This document shows, piece by piece, positions 1 through 7,402 of a stretch of DNA of 41,876 nt. The DNA comes from Planctomycetaceae bacterium. GTDB lineage: Bacteria > Planctomycetota > Planctomycetia > Planctomycetales > Planctomycetaceae. Positions within the stretch are counted from its first letter, which is position 1. The number at the start of each line of letters is the position of its first letter. Below the pieces are notes generated by a model, which saw only the letters and a program-made list of their open reading frames with translations, was not told the DNA's origin and searched no databases. The translations under genes were made by a program, and so were the position numbers. The stretch is taken from assembly GCA_900299185.1 (NCBI GenBank), contig OMIV01000173.1, positions 1-41,876 on the forward strand, given 5' to 3'.

Positions 1-297
1 GCTGCGGCGACATCCTCGAAGACTCACGTCCCTCACGGGCGAATGATTGGAGGAAATCTTACCCCCGCTGCCAAGCCCACTTCGCCAATCTCCGGCAGAA
101 TTCTCGGACAGGCTCCTAGGAAGCTCTTGTGTCCCATTTGAAAGCGCCGCAGTCGTGGATGCTCGACTTGACGAGTAGCAGGTGCGTTTCTTTCTCGTGT
201 TAATGCAGCACAATGCCTAGGTGCCATTTGTCGTTGCTCGTAGCTTCGGCCACACGCCTTCAGCGATCTTATGCAAATCCCCTAGGACTTCTCCGAG
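1..297. other. Left edge, no confident gene
   Basis: No gene is convincing here. The plus-strand frame beginning at base 1 stays open to a TGA at 139-141 and could be the last 46 codons of a gene that starts outside the window, but its translation (Pro/Gly/Lys-rich, ending in LLCPI) matches nothing I recognise. A second plus frame is open to about base 119, so openness alone does not decide. The rest, to 297, is the upstream region of larB. A TTGACG hexamer at 168-173 has no good -10 partner at the right distance. Confidence 0.4.
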
Positions 298-1071
298 ATG
301 GACCCAGACAAATTCAAGCAAGTCCTCGAACAGCTCACGCGTGGAGCCGAGACCGTTGACAACGTCATGTCGCTGTTGAGTTCGGTCCTCGATGGCCGAT
401 CTGCAGGAGTCGAAGCCTGCGTCGATCTCGATCGTGAAGCCCGCTGTGGATTCCCCGAGGTTGTGTACGGAAGCGGGAAGACTCCCGAAGCAATTGTTTC
501 AATCTTTCGAGAGATACTTGCGGCGCATCAAGACTGCCTTGCTACTCGTATGAATTCCGAGCAAGTTGCAGCAGTTCAAGCGGCTTTTCCTCAAACAATC
601 GTGAATATCATCGCTCGAACGGCACGCATAGACGTTGATTCGCAGAAATCGATCCTCGGCCGAGTTGCTGTAATTACGGCTGGAACCAGCGATCGCCCGG
701 TAGCTGAAGAAGCAGTTGAGACGCTGAAATGGATGCGATGCGGCGTGGAGCTAATTCAAGACGTCGGAGTCGCCGGACCTCAGCGGCTACTTCGACATGT
801 AAACCATCTGAAGTCGATGGATGCCTGCGTGGTTGTGGCCGGGATGGAAGGTGCTCTCGCGTCTGTTGTCGCTGAGCATGTCGCATGTCCAGTCTTCGCA
901 GTACCAACGAGTGTCGGATATGGAACCAGCTTCGGAGGCTTGGCAGCGCTGCTGTCGATGCTCAATAGTTGCGCGGCGAATGTTGCGGTCGTTAATATCG
1001 ACGCCGGTTTTCGAGGTGGCTTTCTCGCTGGAATGATCGCACGACGCATTGGAAACCGTGAGCAAGGATAG
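298..1071 (+). CDS. larB: LarB, nickel-pincer cofactor carboxylase
   Basis: The 257-residue product reads as LarB, which carboxylates and hydrolyses nicotinic acid adenine dinucleotide in the first step of nickel-pincer nucleotide synthesis; this cofactor serves lactate racemase and related 2-hydroxyacid racemases. An N-terminal part typical of LarB (residues 1-125, with DLDREARCGFPEVVYGSGKT) precedes a PurE/AIR-carboxylase-like domain (about 127-250) with the Gly/Ala-rich segments ITAGTSDRPVAEEA, AGMEGALASVVAEH and VPTSVGYGTSFGG. Length is normal for the family. The ATG at 298 follows an AGGA about ten bases upstream. No larC, larE or racemase gene is in the window, so the rest of the pathway must lie elsewhere or be missing. 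The assignment is by motif reading; PurE itself is shorter and lacks the N-terminal part. Confidence 0.9.
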   Translation: MDPDKFKQVLEQLTRGAETVDNVMSLLSSVLDGRSAGVEACVDLDREARCGFPEVVYGSGKTPEAIVSIFREILAAHQDCLATRMNSEQVAAVQAAFPQTIVNIIARTARIDVDSQKSILGRVAVITAGTSDRPVAEEAVETLKWMRCGVELIQDVGVAGPQRLLRHVNHLKSMDACVVVAGMEGALASVVAEHVACPVFAVPTSVGYGTSFGGLAALLSMLNSCAANVAVVNIDAGFRGGFLAGMIARRIGNREQG

Positions 1072-1261
1072 CACCGCGCGACAGTCACAATCCCTGCAAT
1101 CGGCCCCATACGGTCTACTGCTGATGCGCCGACAGCTTCAGCGGACTGATTTTCTTGTGATCGCGTTGTGGATTTGTGAAAGTGACTCGACGCGACGAAA
1201 ACTGGCTCGCAGACTGTCTGCTGTCGCACCACCTCTCGTTGTCTTGGGAGTATGTCCCCGC

Positions 1262-3034
1262 ATGTTGGAGCTGCTCATCACCGGCCCTGAACCGACGCAA
1301 CAACAGCGTCGGGAATTGATTGAAGGCGAAGTTATTCGCCTCGGTCGAGCACCGCGCAGCGGATGGTCTGTGCCGTGGGACTTGTTGATTTCGCGAGAGC
1401 ACTGTGAACTCGAACTCAAGAACGGACTCCTGAATGTTCGGCGTCTAGAGTCGGCAAGGAACCCCGTCTATTTAGATGAAGTTGACACTCGAGAATTCAG
1501 TATCATTCCCGGCCAAGGTTTTCGCATCGGCCAAACGATTTTTCAACTAGTTTCGGTCGACGTTGCAGATGGGCTTTCAGGATCACGGATTGAGGAACAG
1601 TCATTTGCTCCTGAAGTTCTCAAGCGTTTCAAATTTCACAATGCCGAGCAACGACTCGAAGTACTCACCAAACTTCCTGACGCAATTTCGAGAGCGAAGA
1701 GCGATAAGGAACTCTCTCAGGAAGTTATTCGGATACTTCTCAAAGCCATGCCTCATGCCACTGCGGCCGCGGTCATTCAATACCCACCGCACCCGGGTCC
1801 CGACGAAAAACCAATCCTGATGAATTGGGACACTCAGCAAGAAGATTTAGGGAGATTCGCCCCCAGCCGACGACTTATGACTAGCGCAATCAATCGTAAT
1901 GAAGGCGTTCTACATGTCTGGCAAGATACTCAAGAATCCAATCCAGCGTTCACATTGAGTGGCAACTTGGACTGGGCATTCTGTCTGCCATTAAAGGGAG
2001 AGGCGTCTCGTGGCTGGGCAATTTATGTCAGCGGGAAGTTTGGCGGACCTGGATCGAGTTCGATCACAGAGACCGATATCAAGGGCGACCTTCGCTTTAC
2101 TGAGCTTGTCTGTGATTTCATCAGCTCTTTAAGACAAGTGCAGTCGCTTCAAAAGCAACAAGCGGGTATGGCACAATTCTTTTCGCCGGCAGTTATGGAA
2201 GCCGTCCGAAAAGCAAACTCGGACAAGGTTCTCGAACCGCGTGAGTCTGACATCACCGTTCTGTTCTGCGACGTTCGGGGCTTCTCCAAGAAGGCCGAAG
2301 CCGCTCAAGAAAACCTCAAGCAATTACTCGATCGAGTCAGCGATGCTCTCGGCGTCATGACAACTGGCATCATCAAGTACGATGGTGTGATCGCTGACTT
2401 TCAAGGAGATGCTGCTCTCGGTTTTTGGGGATGGCCGAGCCAGCCGGAAGATGGACCGATCGCTGCCTGCCGGGCCGCTCTTCATATTCAGCAGGAATTC
2501 ATCCGCACGATCGACAATCCCGCTAGTTCTCTGGCTGGCTTCAAAATCGGCATAGGAGTGGCGCACGGTCGGGCAATCGCGGGCAAGATTGGAACCCAGG
2601 AGCAGATCAAAGTTGGAGCCTTCGGTCCAGTCGTCAACATGGGCTCGCGACTTGAAGGCCTAACCAAACAACTGAGAACTTCCATCCTCGTGGATGAAGC
2701 GACTGGAAAATACGTTCGAACGCACGCGCAACCAGAAGAAATGCGTTGCCGGCGCATCGGGCGCTTCATCCCAGCAGGAATGAATACCGACCTTGAGATT
2801 TACGAACTCTTGCCACCAGTTGAGATCGATGGGCGAGTGACCGACGCCCAGATCGAAACCTACGAAAAAGCAGTCGACGCATTCGTCGCTGGTCGTTGGC
2901 AAGAATCCATGGAATTACTCAATCAGTTGCCTGTTGATGATCGTGTCAAAGATTTCTTGCTCATCTACATCGCCACAAACAACTACGAGCCACCAAGCGA
3001 TTGGTCTGGAGTCATCCGGATGGAGAAGAAATAG
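1262..3034 (+). CDS. FHA-GAF-class III nucleotide cyclase
   Basis: This is a probable cytoplasmic signalling cyclase of 590 residues. It carries an FHA phosphothreonine-binding domain (residues about 1-105, with RLGR, ISREHCEL and NPVYLDE), a GAF-like sensor region (about 120-300), and a class III adenylate/guanylate cyclase domain (about 325-500). The metal aspartates are D337 in FCDVRGFS and D383 in QGDAALGF. The transition-state pair is N459 and R463 in VNMGSRLE. The usual purine-selecting Lys is replaced by D379 and the usual Asp/Thr by G452, so cAMP cannot be assumed as product. A short TPR-like tail follows. The frame opens at 1049 inside larB, but the first 71 codons read as non-coding; the ATG at 1262, preceded by GGGAG and directly opening the FHA domain, is preferred. 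The next gene encodes a likely phosphodiesterase for the product. Confidence 0.85.
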   Translation: MLELLITGPEPTQQQRRELIEGEVIRLGRAPRSGWSVPWDLLISREHCELELKNGLLNVRRLESARNPVYLDEVDTREFSIIPGQGFRIGQTIFQLVSVDVADGLSGSRIEEQSFAPEVLKRFKFHNAEQRLEVLTKLPDAISRAKSDKELSQEVIRILLKAMPHATAAAVIQYPPHPGPDEKPILMNWDTQQEDLGRFAPSRRLMTSAINRNEGVLHVWQDTQESNPAFTLSGNLDWAFCLPLKGEASRGWAIYVSGKFGGPGSSSITETDIKGDLRFTELVCDFISSLRQVQSLQKQQAGMAQFFSPAVMEAVRKANSDKVLEPRESDITVLFCDVRGFSKKAEAAQENLKQLLDRVSDALGVMTTGIIKYDGVIADFQGDAALGFWGWPSQPEDGPIAACRAALHIQQEFIRTIDNPASSLAGFKIGIGVAHGRAIAGKIGTQEQIKVGAFGPVVNMGSRLEGLTKQLRTSILVDEATGKYVRTHAQPEEMRCRRIGRFIPAGMNTDLEIYELLPPVEIDGRVTDAQIETYEKAVDAFVAGRWQESMELLNQLPVDDRVKDFLLIYIATNNYEPPSDWSGVIRMEKK

Positions 3035-3276
3035 AAGAGTTTCAAAGCAACTGATTGAATCAAGGTCCGCACGTTCAGGGCCAATGAATTGGCTGTCTCG
3101 CCAGAGTCCACACCAATCTTCATTCGCCGTTCCAACTATGCCAAGTGTGTTCCACACCAGGACAAAGCACCTCTCGACTGAGACTTCCGACTGAAAAGAA
3201 CGAAGCCATCGATTATTTGCTCAGCCACGCGTCGAAATGATCAGAGCCTGCCTTATCAGCTACATGGTGATTCTCC

Positions 3277-4044
3277 GTGAAAGTCACAATTCTCGAATCC
3301 ACAGTGGGACCAGGGCGTACGCAGCACATTCTCGCGTCGTACATCATCAACGATAACGTTGCTATTGATGGAGGATGCGTCGGGTTGGCCTCGCCACTAT
3401 CCGTGCAGCAACAGGTCAAGCATCTGTTTCTTTCACACTGCCACATGGATCACATCGCTTCGGTGCCGATCTTCATCGACAACATTTATCAGCCTGGACC
3501 GGCCTGCCCAACGGTCTACGCCAACGCAGCGACGATCAAGACTCTCCAAACTGACATTTTCAATGACCGGATTTGGCCAGACATGATTCGGCTCTCTGGT
3601 GAAGAGTCTCCATTCCTGAAGTTGGAAGAATTAGTCAGCGAGTCGACTGTCGATGCGGGAGGGCTTCGAGTTACCCCAGTCGACATCGACCATGTTGTCC
3701 CGACCATGGCATTTGTGGTTGATGATGGGGAGGTCGCAATTGCCATCGTTTCTGACACTTCCCCAACCCATCGAGTTTGGGAAGTGATCAACCAGCAACC
3801 ACGGCTGAAAGCCGTCTTTTTGGAATGCAGTTTCCCAAACCACATGGCTTGGTTGGCAGATAAAGCCAAGCACCTCTGCCCGCGACTCTTCAGCGACGAA
3901 CTGAAGAAGCTCAGTCACCAAGTTCCGGTGATTGCGATTCACATCAAGACTGCATTTGAAGCCGCGATCATGTCTGAGTTGGAAGCCCTCCAGCTTCCCA
4001 ATCTCGAAATCGGAGTCCCGGGAAAGACCTACGAGTGGGCATGA
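3277..4044 (+). CDS. Class II cyclic-nucleotide phosphodiesterase (MBL fold)
   Basis: The 255-residue product is a metallo-beta-lactamase-fold hydrolase of the class II 3',5'-cyclic-nucleotide phosphodiesterase type (yeast PDE1/CpdP relatives). The metal motif HCHMDH lies at residues 54-59 (H54, H56, D58, H59). Further probable ligands sit in DIDHVVPT, VSDTSPTHRVW and IAIHIKT. A stretch with ECSFPN before the last histidine is typical of this branch and unlike tRNase Z. It starts at GTG 3277 with MKVTILES, and there is no signal peptide, so it should act in the cytoplasm. The position, 242 bp downstream of a class III cyclase on the same strand, fits a make-and-break pair for one cyclic nucleotide. 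Substrate preference cannot be read from the sequence. Confidence 0.85.
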   Translation: MKVTILESTVGPGRTQHILASYIINDNVAIDGGCVGLASPLSVQQQVKHLFLSHCHMDHIASVPIFIDNIYQPGPACPTVYANAATIKTLQTDIFNDRIWPDMIRLSGEESPFLKLEELVSESTVDAGGLRVTPVDIDHVVPTMAFVVDDGEVAIAIVSDTSPTHRVWEVINQQPRLKAVFLECSFPNHMAWLADKAKHLCPRLFSDELKKLSHQVPVIAIHIKTAFEAAIMSELEALQLPNLEIGVPGKTYEWA

Positions 4045-4154
4045 ACTCGCGATCGTTGAAATTGAAACATTGCGAGTAATGACTGAGGTAAGCAATCCGT
4101 GGCGTTATTTGACGCCGATGTTGAACCAGTCATTCCCGTACCGGAATTTGGGGT

Positions 4155-4724
4155 ATGTCGCACCCAGCTCGATCAGAGCCGTCGATATTGCAGCTCGTTG
4201 CAGTCATCGCCTTGCTAATCATCCCGATTCAGCTTGCCAGCAAGGCGAATCGAATTCCGAAGTCTCCCAGCTGCGCGCAATTGTCGCCGATCGAGAGCTC
4301 TGACCTGGAACTTGGCCAAGAAAGTTCACCAAGAGTTCCGCCAGCCGATTCGGGGCAGCAGCGGGAACGACTTTTCCTCGGCTCTTGGGAACAAGAGCGA
4401 TTCGGACATCGATCGCTGACAATCCTCCCCGAGGGCAAAGCCAAGATGGTCATCGAGCCATCTGGAGCATGGACCTTCGCGTTCGGTCGTCGCTTGGAAG
4501 CCCAGATGTATTGGGCCATTAATGGCAACCGAATTGTGTACGGCATGACAAGCGGTACTCCGCCGCAGAAGTACGCTCTCGCAGTGAAGACGTGGGGCGA
4601 TCACTGGAATGAAGAGATCACTCTGCTCACAGAGAGCGACCTCATCATCACCTCGGACGATGGAACGGTTTCGTATTGGAAACGTTCGCAACCCGAGCCA
4701 ATCAAATCACCGAGTTCAGAATAA
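4155..4724 (+). CDS. Small membrane-anchored protein, lipocalin-like
   Basis: I do not recognise this 189-residue protein. A hydrophobic segment (about 12-30, LQLVAVIALLIIPIQLAS) should act as a signal anchor or uncleaved signal peptide. A polar linker (to about 72) is followed by a compact beta-rich domain starting FLGSWEQERFG, with alternating strands and many aromatic residues. That opening resembles the start of lipocalin-like domains seen in other planctomycete secreted proteins, but the resemblance is weak. It lies 110 bp after the phosphodiesterase gene and ends 8 bp before the convergent rluA-type gene. No operon partner is clear. Confidence 0.65.
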   Translation: MSHPARSEPSILQLVAVIALLIIPIQLASKANRIPKSPSCAQLSPIESSDLELGQESSPRVPPADSGQQRERLFLGSWEQERFGHRSLTILPEGKAKMVIEPSGAWTFAFGRRLEAQMYWAINGNRIVYGMTSGTPPQKYALAVKTWGDHWNEEITLLTESDLIITSDDGTVSYWKRSQPEPIKSPSSE

Positions 4725-4732
4725 AGTCTGGA

Positions 4733-5455
4733 TTAATCGATCCCCCAGAACTCCGGTACCGGCGCTTCAATCTTCAAATCGTCGTACCGAATGGGGTGCT
4801 TCATCGTCAGCGATCTCGAATGCAGAGCGATCCGAACATCGTCCTCAGCAGGCTCACCAGAAGCGATCCAAGGCCCCGATGCGGCTCCGTACTTTGTGTC
4901 ACCAACCACGGGGCACCCTCGCGATGCAAACTGCACTCGAATCTGATGCATCCTTCCGGTCATCAATTCGATTTCAACGAGCGTCCCTCGATTCGTCGTT
5001 CGCAACACTCGATATCTCAATCGAGCTTCTTTGCCATCCGCGGTTCCTTCGGGAACTACCTGAGTGCGAGCTTCATCGGACACTTTCAAGAGCCAGTCGA
5101 TCAGTTCGCCGTCATCAGCATCAGGAGCATTCTGGAGTAGAGCCCAATAAGTCTTTCTCACCGACCGATTCTCGAACTGTTCCGCGACGCGAGCTGCAGT
5201 CTTTGAATTTCGAGTCATCACCAACACACCTGTTGACGCTCGATCGAGTCGATGGGGGATGCCGAGATACACGTTTCCCGACTTGTGGTACTTCGCTCTC
5301 AAGAAGCTTTTGACTTGACCAACCATCGTAGGAAATCGCGTTTCGATTCCCTCGGTCGGCAATCCATACGGCTTGTTAACCGCGAGCAACGGACCATCCT
5401 CAAGAATCAACCACTCGGGACGATCCACGGTTGCTTGCTCTGTAACGGTCGTCAT
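4733..5455 (-). CDS. RluA-family pseudouridine synthase
   Basis: The 240-residue protein is a pseudouridine synthase of the RluA/RluC/RluD family, which isomerises uridine in rRNA or tRNA. The catalytic motif HRLDRASTGVLV is present with the nucleophile D71, preceded by the usual VNKPYGLPT segment and followed by KTYWALL and the RMHQIRVQFASRG motif. There is no N-terminal S4 RNA-binding domain, so it belongs to the short form (RluA/TruC-like); the target base cannot be named. The ATG overlaps the stop codon of the upstream yacG gene in an ATGA arrangement (5452-5455), so the two genes are probably translationally coupled. Confidence 0.9.
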   Translation of the reverse strand: MTTVTEQATVDRPEWLILEDGPLLAVNKPYGLPTEGIETRFPTMVGQVKSFLRAKYHKSGNVYLGIPHRLDRASTGVLVMTRNSKTAARVAEQFENRSVRKTYWALLQNAPDADDGELIDWLLKVSDEARTQVVPEGTADGKEARLRYRVLRTTNRGTLVEIELMTGRMHQIRVQFASRGCPVVGDTKYGAASGPWIASGEPAEDDVRIALHSRSLTMKHPIRYDDLKIEAPVPEFWGID

Positions 5456-5670
5456 GACAACTCATCTTCTACTGCTTCGGGGGCCGACACAATTTGTTGA
5501 AGCCGATCAGCGGTCAACGATTCGACGATCGCGTACTTCCCCTGCGACCACCGCAGCAAATCCACGTTTCGACATCGTTCCGAGCAAAACGGAAAAAACT
5601 TCGACTCGCTGACGTCCGTTGCAGGCAACGACGTCTCACAGATTGGACACGTGATGGGGCGGACCATCAT
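5452..5670 (-). CDS. yacG: YacG, zinc-ribbon DNA gyrase inhibitor
   Basis: The 72-residue protein matches YacG, a small zinc protein that binds GyrB and inhibits DNA gyrase in E. coli. The zinc site is C8-x2-C11 and C29-x3-C33 (CPIC and FCSERC), followed by the conserved VDLLRWSQGKYAI segment. The frame extends upstream to a TTG at 5682, but the ATG at 5670 has a GAGG six bases upstream and is the likelier start; a second ATG follows directly. It is the first gene of a two-gene operon with the pseudouridine synthase and is divergent from the sulfatase gene across a 133 bp gap. Confidence 0.9.
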   Translation of the reverse strand: MMVRPITCPICETSLPATDVSESKFFPFCSERCRNVDLLRWSQGKYAIVESLTADRLQQIVSAPEAVEDELS

Positions 5671-5803
5671 GGAGTTCCTCAATAGGTCAATCGAACGCTC
5701 AGTTCACACGCTTCGTCGGCAGTATGGCAGAAATGAGTCCGCTTCGTGATTATCCCGCGTCAACGTTTTAAGAGTCTGCTTTCCGCTGCGAGGAGCCACG
5801 CTG

Positions 5804-7303
5804 ATGAAGTTGCGATCGATTGGAAGTGCGGTTGTTTGTCTCGCCTTAAGCATGCTGGTCCCCACACTCGCGTGGGCTGCCAACCGACCCAACGTGCTCT
5901 TCATTTTGTGCGACGACATTCGCTTCGATGCGAATGGACTAGGCGGCTCAAAGCATCTCAAGACACCACACATCGACCGACTGGGTCACGAAGGCGTCTA
6001 TTTCAAGAACACCTTTTGCACGACTTCGCTCTGCTCACCGAGTCGCGCGTCGATCCTAAGTGGCTTGTATGCCCACACTCATGGAGTCACGAACAACTTC
6101 ACCGAGTACCCAGCGAACTTCAAAAGCTTCCCAATGATTCTGCAGTCGGCTGGTTACGATACCGCCTACATTGGGAAGTGGCATATGGGCGAAGAGAACG
6201 ACAACCCGCGCCCCGGCTTTAATTGGTTCGTCACGCATAAAGGCCAAGGCAAGTACTTCGATACCGAGTTCAATCTCAACGGGACCAAACGCGAAGTTGT
6301 AAAGGGTTATTACACCCACGCTGTCACCGACATGGCTGAAGAGTGGATCAAGCGTCCGCACGACGGCAAACCCTGGATGATGATGCTGGGGCATAAAGCA
6401 CCTCACAGCTTCTACTTCCCCGAACCGAAGTACGAGCACGCGTTCGACAACGTGCAGGTTCTTTATCCCGAGACTGCCTTCATGCTCGAAGACAAGCCGC
6501 AGTGGATTAAGGACCGGTTGCCGACGTGGCATGGCATCCATGGACCACTCTTCGACTGGCGCAAAAAGTTCCCCGATCCAAGCCCGGCGGCGGTTAAAGA
6601 TTTCGAAGCCATGACCCGGGCCTATTGGGGAACCATTCTCTCTGTCGACGACAGCGTTGGGCGACTCTACGAACTACTTAAGCAACGAGGGGAACTCGAC
6701 AACACCATCATCGTCTTCATGGGCGATAACGGGTTGCTTAGCGGCGAGCATGGCATGGTCGATAAGCGGACGATGCACGAAGCCAGCATTCGCATTCCCC
6801 TGGTCGTGAGATTTCCTCAACTGGTCTCGCCTTCGAAACCCAAGTATGTCGAGCAACAAGTTCTGACCGCCGACATGGCACCGAGCCTGCTTGAACTTTG
6901 CGATGCCCCGCCGCTCGACGGCATTCATGGTAAGTCGTGGGTCAAGCTGGCCCGAGAAGGCGATCCCGCGTGGCGCAGCAGTTGGTTCTATCACTACAAC
7001 TACGAGAAGCAGTTTCCTTACACACCGAATGTTCGCGGCGTTCGTACCGAGTCTTGGAAGTTCATCCATTACCCACACGGCGATGGCAAGGCGGATCGAC
7101 ATAAGGCCGAGCTCTACAACGTCGAGTTCGATCCCGAAGAACGCCACAACCTGATTGACAATCCGAAATACGCAACTGTGGTGAAGGACTTGCAGGCCGA
7201 GCTTTCGAGATTGATGCAGCAGACCGGCCTGACTCCTGAATCCGACAAGATGCCACTCGACGAGGGCATCAAGTCGCAGCTTCCTGATCAGAAGATTCGC
7301 TAA
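5804..7303 (+). CDS. Secreted type I sulfatase
   Basis: This 499-residue arylsulfatase-type enzyme hydrolyses sulfate esters, probably on glycans, outside the cytoplasm. A Sec signal peptide (residues 1-26, ending AWAA) is followed by the metal-binding [13 protein letters not shown] (D37, D38) and the sulfatase signature [11 protein letters not shown], in which C77 should become formylglycine. [22 protein letters not shown] and a C-terminal [15 protein letters not shown] complete the family pattern. Overall it resembles N-acetylglucosamine-6-sulfatase and mucin-desulfating enzymes, but the sugar cannot be named. A GAGGAG lies about ten bases before the ATG. Maturation needs a formylglycine-generating enzyme, which is not in the window. 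The next gene on this strand starts 99 bp downstream. Confidence 0.95.
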   Translation: MKLRSIGSAVVCLALSMLVPTLAWAANRPNVLFILCDDIRFDANGLGGSKHLKTPHIDRLGHEGVYFKNTFCTTSLCSPSRASILSGLYAHTHGVTNNFTEYPANFKSFPMILQSAGYDTAYIGKWHMGEENDNPRPGFNWFVTHKGQGKYFDTEFNLNGTKREVVKGYYTHAVTDMAEEWIKRPHDGKPWMMMLGHKAPHSFYFPEPKYEHAFDNVQVLYPETAFMLEDKPQWIKDRLPTWHGIHGPLFDWRKKFPDPSPAAVKDFEAMTRAYWGTILSVDDSVGRLYELLKQRGELDNTIIVFMGDNGLLSGEHGMVDKRTMHEASIRIPLVVRFPQLVSPSKPKYVEQQVLTADMAPSLLELCDAPPLDGIHGKSWVKLAREGDPAWRSSWFYHYNYEKQFPYTPNVRGVRTESWKFIHYPHGDGKADRHKAELYNVEFDPEERHNLIDNPKYATVVKDLQAELSRLMQQTGLTPESDKMPLDEGIKSQLPDQKIR

Positions 7304-7402
7304 CGCGATCTTGGTCGGCATCGAGGTTCGACGACCGAGTTGAAGCATCCATTCTCTGTTGTGACCGATTGAAACCGATTCCGATGCGAGGAGAGCAACG
7401 GC

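Noticed and set aside
168-206. Promoter before larB (TTGACG)
   Set aside because: No -10 hexamer lies at a suitable distance; the nearest TTAAT is too far.
1049-1261. N-terminal extension of the cyclase overlapping larB
   Set aside because: The translation has no domain character, and the ATG at 1262 with GGGAG upstream begins directly at the FHA domain.
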